Shown: piece after piece, positions 1 through 7,289 of the stretch
How positions within the stretch are numbered: the first letter of the stretch is position 1
Layout: each line of letters begins with the position of its first letter
NCBI GenBank assembly: GCA_947649205.1
Contig: CANSQM010000021.1
Coordinates: 1-47,786, forward strand
Direction: 5' to 3'
DNA length: 47,786 nucleotides
Source: an uncultured Enterorhabdus sp.
Lineage (GTDB): Bacteria > Actinomycetota > Coriobacteriia > Coriobacteriales > Eggerthellaceae
Made by a program: the position numbers and the translations under genes
The notes under the pieces: generated by a model
What the model was told of the DNA's origin: nothing
Seen by the model: the letters and a program-made list of their open reading frames with translations, nothing else
Databases searched by the model: none

Positions 1-53
1 CATGCGCATTTTCGCCGATGGTCCTCGCCGACAGCGCGATTCCCATTATCAGT

Positions 54-779
54 GTCCTTCAGGTGCCCGAAGAAGCCCTCCATGCAGGCGTTGTCGAGGC
101 AGGTCGCCTTCCTGGACATGCTCTGGACGAGCCCCATCCCCTCCAGGCGCTTCCGATAGGCGAGCTGCCGATACTACCACCCTTGGTCGGAGTGCAGAAG
201 GGCCGGCCCTCGGAGGGAGCCGGACAGGTCGTCGAGCATCTCCATCACCTGGGCGAAGTTCGCGCTCCTCGCCACCGACCATGCCACGATCTCGTTGTTG
301 TAGAGGTCCATCACCGGCGACAGGTACGCCTTGGCGCCCGCCACCTTGAACTCGGTGACGTCGGTCACGAGCTTGGTCATCGGGGCCTCGGCCCCGAAGT
401 CCCGGTCGAGGATGTTCCCGGCGGCCCTGCCCCGCTCGCCCCGGTAGGAATCGTACCTCTTGCGGCGGATGCGGCAGCGGAGCCCCTCCTCGCGCATGAG
501 CTTGAGCGCGGTCTTGCCGCTGATGGAAAGTCCCTGCTCGGCCTCGAGGATCATCGCCACCTGGCGGTATCCCATGCCGTTGGGGGTCCGGGAGAACGCC
601 TCGCGCACGAGGGGGCGGACTTCGGCCCATCTGTCGGCCCTGGGGTTCCTCCCTCCCGCATAGCGGTAGTAGGTGGTTTTGGGGAGGTTGAGCTTGTCGA
701 GCACAAGCCCGAGGGGGTAGTCATGCCTTAGCGAGTCCGCCGCCTCTGCTCGATCTCTTCCGCTAGGGCATTGAATCGT
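54..779 (-). pseudogene. IS3-family transposase orfB (DDE integrase), broken
   Basis: This is the catalytic half of an IS3-family transposase. It shows the HTH_21-like stretch (GMGYRQVAMILEAEQGL) and the rve integrase core with TDVTEFKV, MDLYNNEIVAWS and LHSDQGW. It lies in the -1 frame relative to orfA. A run of four A residues on the minus strand (779-782) could serve as the frameshift site usual for IS3 elements. At 174-176 a TAG replaces the expected Gln codon after LHSDQGW. The same frame then continues with YRQLAYRKRLEGMGLVQSMS and DNACMEGFFGHLKD, so a single nonsense change is likely. Homology ends near base 54, well before the expected C-terminus, and the remaining bases to the window edge do not fit. 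The gene is therefore doubly inactivated. Confidence 0.8.
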
Positions 780-1210
780 TTTAAGATCTCGTTCTCCAGC
801 TCCAGTTCTTGGACGCGCGCCTCCGGCTCCTCTTCGCGGGAGGCGAACGGCCTCCCCCGCTTCCTGGGCCTGCCCTTCGCCTTGGGGAGAAGGGCGTCTG
901 CGCCGCCCTCTCGGTAGAGCCTGCACCACTCGTTGATCTGCGTCTTGCCCTTGACGCCGTAGGCGGCCATGGCCTCGGGCTTGGACATCCTCCCCTCGAC
1001 GACGGCTCTGGCCGCCTCGACTTTGAGGTCGTGGGAATAGGTCTTGTGCTTGGTCACGAACAGGGCCTCCTTTCCGAGCGCCCTGTAAGCATACAGCCAC
1101 TTCCTGACGGTCTCGTGGGGAATTCCGAGCAGCCTTCCGACGAGCTTGTCCGCAAGTCCCATCTCGAAGTAGCGCAGCGCCTCGGCCCTGGCGTCCATTC
1201 CGTATTTCAA
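728..1210 (-). CDS. IS3-family transposase orfA
   Basis: This 160-residue protein is the DNA-binding half of an IS3-type transposase. It has two helix-turn-helix segments (about residues 15-45, with LVGRLLGIPHETVRKWLYAY, and about 60-105, with MSKPEAMAAYGVKGKTQINE). A basic linker and a leucine-zipper-like coiled coil follow (EARVQELELENEILKRFNAL). The start is a TTG at 1210 behind AAGGGGTGA. It normally acts with orfB, joined by -1 frameshifting. Because the adjacent orfB is broken, this copy cannot mobilise itself, although orfA could still bind element ends. Confidence 0.8.
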   Translation of the reverse strand: MKYGMDARAEALRYFEMGLADKLVGRLLGIPHETVRKWLYAYRALGKEALFVTKHKTYSHDLKVEAARAVVEGRMSKPEAMAAYGVKGKTQINEWCRLYREGGADALLPKAKGRPRKRGRPFASREEEPEARVQELELENEILKRFNALAEEIEQRRRTR

Positions 1211-1229
1211 TCCATCACCCCTTAAAGCA

Positions 1230-1263
1230 AGTGGGACTGGAAACTTTTGTTTCCAGTCCCACT
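1230..1263. repeat. Perfect 15-bp hairpin at the IS3 end
   Basis: Bases 1230-1244 and 1249-1263 are exact reverse complements around a TTTT loop. The hairpin lies just outside the orfA start. It could be the terminal inverted repeat region of the IS3 element or a hairpin that blocks read-through transcription into the transposase. Which of the two cannot be told without the other end of the element. Confidence 0.6.
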
Positions 1264-1360
1264 ATCGGGGTTCAGTTCAGCGGCGGGGCTTTTTCATGCC
1301 CCGTTTCCCCGCAACTTCCCTCGGCTCCCCCCCGAACTTCCCCGCCTGGCGACACCTCTC

Positions 1361-1593
1361 GTTTTGGAGCAGTGACATTCTGACTGGTAATCAAACGCCT
1401 GCAAAAGCCAACGAAGCACTACAAGGTTTTGGAGCAGTGACATTCTGACTGGTAATCAAACTGTTCAGGCCCTTCATGCCCCTCCGCTGCAGTTTTGGAG
1501 CAGTGACATTCTGACTGGTAATCAAACGCGCGTCCCCAGGGCACGGCGCAAAGCCGTGTTTTGGAGCAGTGACATTCTGACTGGTAATCAAAC
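1361..1593 (+). CRISPR. Four-repeat CRISPR array, type II-like repeat, no cas genes
   Basis: Four identical 36-bp repeats lie at 1361-1396, 1426-1461, 1492-1527 and 1558-1593. They are separated by three different spacers of 29, 30 and 30 bp. The repeat begins GTTTTGGAGC and ends TAATCAAAC; the 36-bp length, GTTTT start and 30-bp spacers resemble type II arrays. No cas gene and no recognisable tracrRNA anti-repeat is present in the window. The sequence right after the fourth repeat is phage structural-gene DNA rather than a spacer followed by a repeat. A fifth identical repeat occurs alone at 2312-2347. Short peptides read through the repeats on the minus strand are not genes. Confidence 0.9.
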
Positions 1594-1973
1594 TGCGACT
1601 GGCGCGCCCACGCGAGGAGCGCGTCTGCGTTCGCGGCGATCTCCTCGGGGGTGTCCCCGGCCATGCGGGCGAGCAGGCCGGCGTCCACGCCCTTCTCGCG
1701 GGCCGCGTCGGTCACCGCGCCCTGGCGGGCGAGCTGGGCCTTGAGGCTCTCGATCTCGGCGTCCTTCTCGTCGGCGCGGGCCTTGTTTGCCTTGGCGCGG
1801 CTCTCCCAGTGGCGGCTGCGCGCCTTCCAGTCGGGCTCCGCCGGCGGCTCGGGGTCCTCCCCCTCTCCCGCCTCGGCGCTTCCGACCTCCGGCGGCTCGG
1901 GCGCTTCGACCTCGGCCGCTTCGGTGGCCTCCGGCGCCTCCTGGGCCTCGGGGGCCGCCTCTTCTCCGGCCAT
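1594..1973 (-). pseudogene. Phage capsid scaffold-like protein, 5' fragment
   Basis: About 125 residues of a phage scaffolding/minor capsid protein can be read from an ATG at 1973 with a strong AAGGAGG site four bases upstream. The N-terminal 45 residues are Glu/Ala/Pro-rich. They are followed by DWKARSRHWESRAKANKARA and a predicted coiled coil (EKDAEIESLKAQLA), then GVDAGLLARMAGDTPEEIAA and ANADALLAWARQ. This layout is typical of DUF4355-like scaffold proteins in phages of Gram-positive bacteria. The frame runs straight into CRISPR repeat 4, so the C-terminal part is lost. No other head, tail or terminase gene is nearby, so this is an isolated phage fragment. Confidence 0.65.
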
Positions 1974-2054
1974 GGGGCCTCCTTTCCGGCCCGTTCGGGC
2001 CTTCGCTTGCGTTCTTCAACCCCGTGCGGGGCGCTCCCGCCCGTTTCCGGGCAT

Positions 2055-2079
2055 GAAAAAAGCCCCCGTACGGAGGCTT
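2055..2079 (-). terminator. Intrinsic terminator upstream of the phage scaffold fragment
   Basis: On the minus strand an AAGCCTCC/GGGGGCTT stem with a GTAC loop is followed by a T run. It would end transcription of a now missing phage gene upstream of the scaffold gene. Confidence 0.6.
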
Positions 2080-2100
2080 GATTCCGTGGTACAATCGCGA

Positions 2101-2151
2101 AAGAGGCGGTTCCTACCGGGGTTAAGCTCACCGGTGTCTGGGCCGCCTCTT
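2101..2151. other. Two-tier stem-loop in phage non-coding DNA
   Basis: A 9-bp outer stem (AAGAGGCGG at 2101-2109 with CCGCCTCTT at 2143-2151) encloses a 5-bp inner stem (ACCGG at 2115-2119 with CCGGT at 2131-2135) and an 11-base loop. Sizeable internal bulges separate the stems. It may be a terminator, a packaging or regulatory element, or a small structured RNA of the phage. I do not recognise it as a named family. Confidence 0.4.
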
Positions 2152-2185
2152 CTGTTTCGTCTGGTCATGTGGTAAAATCGAAGCG

Positions 2186-2232
2186 AAAACAGGGCACGCC
2201 CAGACCTTCGAATCGGGACACGGCCCTGTTTT
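2186..2232. terminator. Long inverted repeat, probable terminator
   Basis: AAAACAGGGC (2186-2195) and GCCCTGTTTT (2223-2232) form a perfect 10-bp stem around 27 bases. The T tract lies within the 3' arm, so it could end transcription in either direction. A TAAAAT -10-like box lies just upstream at 2173-2178. Confidence 0.4.
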
Positions 2233-2311
2233 CCTATATCCTTACGACTTTTGATTCGGAGATCACAAGGATGATGTCCTCTCCGTCTCGCTTCCTTCGC
2301 CTGATCCCGTC

Positions 2312-2347
2312 GTTTTGGAGCAGTGACATTCTGACTGGTAATCAAAC
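2312..2347 (+). CRISPR. Solitary CRISPR repeat, identical to the array
   Basis: This 36-bp copy is identical and in the same orientation as the four repeats at 1361-1593, but lies 718 bp beyond the fourth. It suggests that the array once continued and was split or rearranged by phage-derived DNA. Only 19 bases separate it from the left end of the IS1249-type element at 2367. Confidence 0.85.
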
Positions 2348-2366
2348 GGAAAGACGAAGGATTGTA

Positions 2367-2848
2367 GGACAAAAAGTGTGTTTGGAGGCTAGTCGACAGC
2401 GTAGGGGTAGTCCGTCGCGTGGTGGAGCTCGCCCCAGACGAGCCCGTCGCCCCATTGGGGAGCCCGTCGTCGGGCCTGGCCGCGCTGCCGTACAGCTCGT
2501 AGAGCGCGTCGACGTCGTCGTCCGTGGGCATCCGCGCGAGGATCTGGGCCGCAGGCAGCCTGCACTCCGTCTTCATGTGGCACCACCAGAACACGGCCTT
2601 TATCCTGCGGGTCACCGACATGCCCCGGTGGTTCCTCAGCATCGAGCGCAAGGGCGCGTTCACCCCGCCCTCGGTCCTGTTGTTGGTGGCGGGCGGCGGG
2701 CGCTCCGCGGCCAGCACGGGGTCGAGGTAGGTGGACAGCGCCCTCCTGGTTGCCCAGCGCCACCAGGCCCGACCTCGCCCTGCGCAGCCTCTCGTGGGTG
2801 TACACGGGCCTGCCCTCCACGGTGCTCCTCTCCTCCAGGAAGTCGCAC
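2367..2848 (-). pseudogene. IS1249-family transposase, C-terminal fragment
   Basis: The fragment begins with CDFLEERSTVEGRPVYTHER and continues LRRARSGLVALGNQ. It then switches frame near 2740 to ALSTYLDPVLAAE, PATNNRTEGGVNAPLRSM and LRNHRGMSVTRRIKAVFWWC. These are hallmarks of the C-terminal third of IS1249/IS256-like transposases (ATNNR-EGGVN and RHRG-S motifs). The frame then runs out through the element end without a stop. A frameshift plus loss of the central catalytic section make it a pseudogene. Confidence 0.75.
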
Positions 2849-2923
2849 TGTGTTTGGCAATAGAATAATCGACACTTTGGCCTGACCGGAGTCGACGCTT
2901 CGGCAGCGAATGCCGACCTGTCT

Positions 2924-3673
2924 TTATTGTCGTCCCAACATTAGCGAGTCGCCCATGCGCTTGCTCTCACCTCCAAATTCCACCAGGCGACCGTGGTGCA
3001 CGATGCGGTCGATGGCCGCGGCGGCCAGCTTCTCGTCTCCGAGGATCATTCCCCACTTGCTGAACTCGATGTTGGTCGTGGGTATCAGGCTTCGCCTCTC
3101 GTAGCAGTTCGACATCACTTGGAACAGCAACCTTGCTCCCTCTGGATCGACGGGCATGTACCCGAACTCATCGAGGATCACCAGGTCGCTTTTGTCTATG
3201 TCCGCAAGGTGCCTGTCCAGACAGCCCTCCCGCTTCGCTTTCGCCAGCTGCAGAACCAACCCCGCCGTGGTGAAGAACCTCACCGGCTTGCCCGCGTCCA
3301 CGGCGGCCCGCCCGACGGCAATCGCCAAATGCGTTTTGCCGCGCCCCGTCTGGCCGTGGAACACGAAGTCTTGGGCGCGCTCTATGAATTCCAGCGACTT
3401 CAGGTCCTCGGCGCCGTACCCCTCCGGGAACCCCACTTGGGAGAAGTCGTAGCCGCCGAACGACTTCATCTGCGGAAAGGCCGCTTTGCGGAGCAGCCTC
3501 TCCCTCTTGCGCCGGGCCCTCACCCCCTGCTCCGCCTCGATGAGCCTGCAGGCGATCTGGATCTGGCCGGCCGAGGCCTCCCGTATAAACCACTCGCAGG
3601 ACTCGTTGGAGAAGTACATCGAGCGGGCCAGCGCCTTGAACGCCTCCGTGCTCCCTTTCGTCTTCGGGGCCAT
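2924..3673 (-). CDS. istB: IS21-family helper ATPase IstB
   Basis: This 249-residue protein is the AAA+ partner of the IS21 transposase and assembles on target DNA to direct IstA integration. The Walker A motif GQTGRGKTHLAIAVG lies near residue 110, and the Walker B stretch SDLVILDEFGYMP near 175. The sensor region SNCYERRSLIPTTNIEFSKW follows. The start ATG lies at 3673 and its upstream bases overlap the istA stop region, so the two genes are translationally coupled. Length and motifs are typical of an intact IstB. Confidence 0.9.
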   Translation of the reverse strand: MAPKTKGSTEAFKALARSMYFSNESCEWFIREASAGQIQIACRLIEAEQGVRARRKRERLLRKAAFPQMKSFGGYDFSQVGFPEGYGAEDLKSLEFIERAQDFVFHGQTGRGKTHLAIAVGRAAVDAGKPVRFFTTAGLVLQLAKAKREGCLDRHLADIDKSDLVILDEFGYMPVDPEGARLLFQVMSNCYERRSLIPTTNIEFSKWGMILGDEKLAAAAIDRIVHHGRLVEFGGESKRMGDSLMLGRQ

Positions 3674-3675
3674 GG

Positions 3676-5133
3676 TCACGCCACCCCCTTCCCGAACGCC
3701 GCGTCGTACACGCCGAGGTCCACCGGCTCGTCGTAATCTACCGGCGCGCTCTCGCCCCTGAGGGCCGCCACCGTGATGCCGGCCTCGTCCACGCGCCCCG
3801 TGTGCGCCAGCGCGCTCTCGGCGGCCGCCACCATGGCCGACCACCCCCTATCGGCCGACACGTTGCGCATGAGCCTGATCCTCTCCGCCCTGGCGTCCTT
3901 GTCCAAGCCGTCCATGTAGGCGCGCAGCCCATCCGGAAGGGCGACTCTGACCTGGCTGTTGCCCCACGCGCCGGGCTTCCTGGCGAGCAGGGCCAGCTGG
4001 TTTGCCGGATCTGCGGTGCTGGTGGGGGCGCTCCCGTAGGCGCGCGGGTGGGTGACGATGAGGGCCCCGTTCGCGTCGGCGATGGACGCCTCGCGTGCGC
4101 GCAGGGCGCAGACGACCTCCGTCAGCGCCAGCTCCGGCGCCGCCGGGTAGATGTGGTTCGACTCCAGCCGCGCGCGGCCGAGCTTGCCGGTCTTGCGAAC
4201 CTCGTAGCGCACCGCGTCGAGGGGTTGCCCGGGAAGGCCGATGAGCGCCACCTCGTCCTCGACGAACAAGGCGCGCTCCTCCTCGCCCCTTGCCCAGTGG
4301 TCCTTCTCGGACAGCGCCATGCAGCGGTCGAGCAGGCTCTTGTTGAAGCGCCTGCCCGTGTCGAAGGACGGCACGGGAACGGACAGGTTGCGCCTGATGA
4401 ATCCCACCTTGTTCTCAACGGATCCCTTCTCGTGCCCGGCATTGGGGTTGCAGAGGGAGAAGGCGAAGCCGTAATGGGCGGCGAAGGCGGCGAAGAGATC
4501 CGTTGTCCTGACGCTGCCGCCGATGCGCCTGCCGACGCCCGCCGCGTTGTCGAACACGATCCCGGCGGGCACGCTGCCGATGAACTCGAACATGTCCTTG
4601 AGAGCCTGGCACACGCACTCCGCGTTCTCCCCGGGGAACACCTGGGCCGGCCCGACGTTGGAGAACGGGAAGGCGAGCACGAAGTAGCTCAGGCGGCGCC
4701 TTACGCCCATCACGTAGAAATCGGCCTCCCCGAAGTCCGCCTGCGCCTCGCCCGGCGCCCAAACCAGGTCCAAGAAGCGCTCCTTGCCGATGCCGAGCTC
4801 CCGCTCCAGCTTGCACACATAGTGCCTGACGGTCGAGTCGGAGACCTTCGCGTTCTCCTCCTCCACCAGGCGCCCCCATATGCGCTTGGCCGTGTGGCGC
4901 TGCCTGTGCCAGCTCTTGGCGTCTTCTTCCAGCCAAGAGACGATGAGCGGGCGGTATTGATCCATGACGCTCGCCGACTTGCGCCTGGCGGGCGGACTCG
5001 GCGATAGATCGGGCTCTTCGAGATACTTGTACACCGTGTCGCGGGAGACTTCTAGCGTTCTGCCGATCTCGGAGACGTTGTGCCCCCTCATGCGCATTTG
5101 CCTAATAGAATGTACTTTGGACATGCTGGTCAT
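3676..5133 (-). CDS. istA: IS21-family transposase IstA
   Basis: The protein (about 485 residues from the ATG at 5133) carries an N-terminal helix-turn-helix (SIRQMRMRGHNVSEIGRTLE, then VSRDTVYKYLEEPD). A DDE integrase core follows, with LVWAPGEAQADFGEADFYV, IVFDNAAGVGRRIG and NAGHEKGSVENKVG, the last holding the catalytic Glu. The C-terminal half is the usual IS21 Mu-transposase-like region. An alternative start three codons downstream (MSKVHS) is equally reasonable. With istB, it makes the element potentially active. Confidence 0.9.
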   Translation of the reverse strand: MTSMSKVHSIRQMRMRGHNVSEIGRTLEVSRDTVYKYLEEPDLSPSPPARRKSASVMDQYRPLIVSWLEEDAKSWHRQRHTAKRIWGRLVEEENAKVSDSTVRHYVCKLERELGIGKERFLDLVWAPGEAQADFGEADFYVMGVRRRLSYFVLAFPFSNVGPAQVFPGENAECVCQALKDMFEFIGSVPAGIVFDNAAGVGRRIGGSVRTTDLFAAFAAHYGFAFSLCNPNAGHEKGSVENKVGFIRRNLSVPVPSFDTGRRFNKSLLDRCMALSEKDHWARGEEERALFVEDEVALIGLPGQPLDAVRYEVRKTGKLGRARLESNHIYPAAPELALTEVVCALRAREASIADANGALIVTHPRAYGSAPTSTADPANQLALLARKPGAWGNSQVRVALPDGLRAYMDGLDKDARAERIRLMRNVSADRGWSAMVAAAESALAHTGRVDEAGITVAALRGESAPVDYDEPVDLGVYDAAFGKGVA

Positions 5134-5240
5134 ATGCCTTTCCGGCCTTTCTTGTCGTCGCCGAAGCAAGACAAGAATAGACGTAGGTTATGGTCGGCAT
5201 GTTCGCTGCCAAAGTGTCGAATTCCTACATGCCAAACTGT

Positions 5241-5601
5241 CGAGAATTACTTTGCCATACACATCGTCGCTGCACGCGATGAGCACGCACACGCTCCTCG
5301 CCAGGTAGATGCCGTCGACGTAGACGACCTTGCACGCCTCGCCGGTCGCCTCCGGCATCGGCCAGATGTGCCAGAACCTCGAGGTGCGCCGCCTGAAGGT
5401 GCGCCCCTGGCCCGGCATATCGATCTGGGCGTCCTTGGACATGAGCCAAGACAGGAAGGCCCTGAGGTCGCGCTCGTCGGTGTTGATCGCATGCGTCGCG
5501 GATCCACCGCACTCCCTGCATCGCCATCGCTGCCTACCGGTCTTGGCCCTGCCGTTTCTCTTCATGGGACCGCCGCACACGGGGCATCGCTTGCTCTTCA
5601 A
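5241..5601 (-). pseudogene. IS1249-family transposase, N-terminal fragment
   Basis: About 120 residues remain from a TTG start at 5601 behind GGGGGAG. They include a zinc-ribbon (CPVCGGPMKRNGRAKTGRQR, then WRCRECGGS, four Cys), GRTFRRRTSRFWHIWPMPEA and KVVYVDGIYLARSVCVLIA, which begins the DDE core. The sequence stops being transposase-like just before the IS21 junction. When IS21 is removed, this frame does not match that of the C-terminal piece, so a deletion or frameshift predates the insertion. Confidence 0.75.
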
Positions 5602-5801
5602 TTGGCTCCCCCTCGAAATCGAGAACTTTTTCTCAATTTATCAGGGACTGAGCAGGCGAAAGACCGGATATCGGACACACTTTCTGTCCGAGCGGAAAAC
5701 GCGATTGATTTGACTTTCCAAAAGAAAATCAGGAGTTGACCTGCGTCAATTCTCGATTTCGGACACACTTTTGTCCCATAAACCCCTTATTTGCAGGCAA
5801 T

Positions 5802-5834
5802 CAGAAAGACCTCCCTGTTCAGGAGGTCTTTCTG
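5802..5834. terminator. Perfect 13-bp hairpin, probable bidirectional terminator
   Basis: CAGAAAGACCTCC (5802-5814) and its exact complement (5822-5834) enclose a 7-base loop. It lies downstream of the toxin gene (minus strand), which it could terminate. The T tract afterwards is weak. Confidence 0.5.
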
Positions 5835-5989
5835 GTCTTCGCCATTATACCAACTGGGGAAATGGCTGCGCGAAGACGCGGTGGGATGCGAGTGCGAGGA
5901 GGCACTGATTGTACTAATTGGGGGCAGGCGGCGACGTCATCTTTGAGCTCACGAACGTTTGATTCATCCGCCATCGTAGGCTCTGTGAT

Positions 5990-6274
5990 TTATTCCCCGA
6001 ATAAATCGGAGTGGGTTCCCGTGCGCACTGCAGTGAGGACCAGCTTATCGTGGTCCTGCCAGTAGATCAGCAGCCAATCGGGCTCGATATGACATTCTCG
6101 GTGATGAGAATAGTTGCCAGTCAACTCGTGATCTCGCATGGTTTCGGGTAGCAGGCCTCCCTCAAGGAGGGTGTTGATGACGGCATCGAGCTTACCGAGG
6201 TCTTTGCCTCGTTTGGCGGCGTGTCGAGCGTCTTTCTTGAATTTTGATGTGATAAAGAGCTGGTATTTACTCAT
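5990..6274 (-). CDS. Type II toxin, RelE/YafQ-like mRNA interferase
   Basis: This 94-residue protein has the RelE/ParE fold signature of YafQ-type toxins: FITSKFKKDARHAAKRGKD, LDAVINTLLEGGLLPETMRD, HELTGNYSHHRECHIEPDW and LLIYWQDHDKLVLTAVRTG. Such toxins cleave mRNA on the ribosome; the basic and His residues (K, H, R in KFKKDARH, HHRECH) are the probable active-site set. It overlaps the upstream antitoxin gene by 8 bp, the usual toxin-second arrangement. It looks complete. Confidence 0.88.
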   Translation of the reverse strand: MSKYQLFITSKFKKDARHAAKRGKDLGKLDAVINTLLEGGLLPETMRDHELTGNYSHHRECHIEPDWLLIYWQDHDKLVLTAVRTGTHSDLFGE

Positions 6275-6557
6275 TATTGTCTTCTAAGATTGACGCCCAC
6301 ATATCGTCGGTTGTGTTGAAGGGGCCGGAGAGGTTGTGTCCCAATACGGTATCGCGCATGGCCTGAAGTGTATCGTCGTTGAACCCGTAAGGATTGGCGG
6401 GATCGAAAGGAAAGCCGCCGCGCTTGTTGAAAGCGCTGACGAACATGCGGATCGCATTGCTTGGGGTGGTGCCGATGCTGTCGCAGGTGGCGATGAACGC
6501 CGACTTCTCATCGCTTCGCAATTTCGAGCTAATGGGCTCCATAACAACGGTGTTCAT
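6267..6557 (-). CDS. Type II antitoxin, RelB/DinJ family
   Basis: This 96-residue protein has the ribbon-helix-helix layout of RelB/DinJ antitoxins: a short beta segment (TVVMEPISSKLRSDEKSAFI) followed by GTTPSNAIRMFVSAFNKRGG. The acidic C-terminal segment would wrap the toxin. The ATG at 6557 has AGGAAGG upstream. It would neutralise the toxin and repress the operon by binding the palindrome at 6582-6612. Confidence 0.88.
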   Translation of the reverse strand: MNTVVMEPISSKLRSDEKSAFIATCDSIGTTPSNAIRMFVSAFNKRGGFPFDPANPYGFNDDTLQAMRDTVLGHNLSGPFNTTDDMWASILEDNNE

Positions 6558-6581
6558 GATGCCTTCCTGTAGCGTTCCAAC

Positions 6582-6612
6582 ATACTTAGTAATACCATAT
6601 ATTACTAAGTAT
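6582..6612. promoter_or_regulatory. Palindromic operator of the toxin-antitoxin operon
   Basis: ATACTTAGTAATA and TATTACTAAGTAT form a perfect 13-bp inverted repeat with a 5-base centre, 25 bases upstream of the antitoxin start, in a locally AT-rich patch. This is the expected place and form of a RelB/DinJ autoregulatory operator overlapping the promoter. Confidence 0.75.
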
Positions 6613-6817
6613 ACTATTGAGCCCCTTACAAAGAAGGTTACAATCTTGCGTCATCGCAAACTTTGCCTAGCCTGACTTCATGGGGATGATCGCTCTTTTG
6701 GACCAAGGTGAGCGTGGATTGGGGAATGCGCGCTTGAGCTGTTCGCGAAATTAGCAGTCGCTCTTCGGGGGTCTTTGGGGGGGGGTTGTCTCTGGGGCTG
6801 GCTCGTTGTTTCGGGGC

Positions 6818-7289
6818 CTAGTCTTGCGCAGGCGGCACGAGTTCTTTTATGAGGGTGGCGCGAAACCCTCTGTCTTGGGTTGCGCGCTGAAGATCGTCGA
6901 GGCGGCCTTGGGCGAGAAGCCGTTCGGCAAGGGCGGCGAATTGGTTCTCCCCCATTTCGATGCCCTGGGTCAGACCCTCTTGGCGGGCGAGCCGCAGGCC
7001 GATACGTTGCCGACGGGCGTCATTCTCCTCGATGGTGCTTACTGACCACACTTTGCCCACCCACTTCCTATCCTTGTTCGCCTGGGACCGCTGCCGCGTG
7101 AATCTCCCGAGGCAGCGGTCCCTCGGCACGACCGTTTCCACGTTTCTTAGCAGATCGGCCAAATCATTATCGGCCAGGTCGTTCCGTGTCTCTGCATTTC
7201 GACGTCGTACACGCGCCCGCTATCGCGGACATAGATGTCCATGCGCACGCCTCGGTTCTCGGGTGAGGGATCGATGGCCCGCTCTGCAT
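6818..7289 (-). pseudogene. Decayed Rpn-family PD-(D/E)XK nuclease
   Basis: The C-terminal part (KWVGKVWSVSTIEENDARRQ, RIGLRLARQEG, FAALAERLLAQGRLDDLQRA) matches the intact gene at 25977-26798 nearly residue for residue. DNA at 7190-7270 matches the intact gene's segment encoding the nuclease core (counterpart near 26575-26650). About 230 bp between these parts are missing, and the join falls at the short shared stretch TCTGCATTT. The 5' end beyond about 7289 is not recognisable. No continuous frame exists, so it is a deletion-inactivated paralogue. Confidence 0.75.

Larger units (their letters stand above)
2852..5236 (-). mobile_element. Complete IS21-family insertion sequence
   Basis: The ends are related inverted repeats. 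The left end begins GTTTGGCAATAGAATAAT and continues with TCGACACTTTGGC. The right end, read inward on the minus strand, begins TTTGGCATGTAGGAATT and continues with the same TCGACACTTTGGC. Both ends then carry further inner copies of related sequence, as IS21 ends do. The four bases CTGT occur at 2848-2851 and 5237-5240, consistent with a 4-bp target duplication. The element carries istA and istB, both intact, and it has inserted into the remnant IS1249-type transposase. Confidence 0.8.
2367..5689 (-). mobile_element. IS1249-type element, internally deleted and split by IS21
   Basis: The left end (GGACAAAAAGTGTGT from 2367) matches in inverted orientation ACACACTTTCTGTCC ending at 5689; a second similar end-like motif lies at 5761-5776. 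Inside are N- and C-terminal pieces of one transposase on the minus strand with a complete IS21 element between them. Without IS21 the element is only about 0.93 kb and the middle of the transposase (roughly 100 residues) is missing, so it is dead. No target duplication is visible beside either right-end candidate. Confidence 0.6.

Noticed and set aside
1391..1591. Minus-strand open frame with a repeated LITSQNVTAPK peptide
   Set aside because: It is the translation of CRISPR repeats and spacers, with no ribosome site.
1974..2311. Possible tracrRNA next to the CRISPR array
   Set aside because: No stretch complementary to the repeat could be found in this gap, so the hairpins here cannot be called a tracrRNA.
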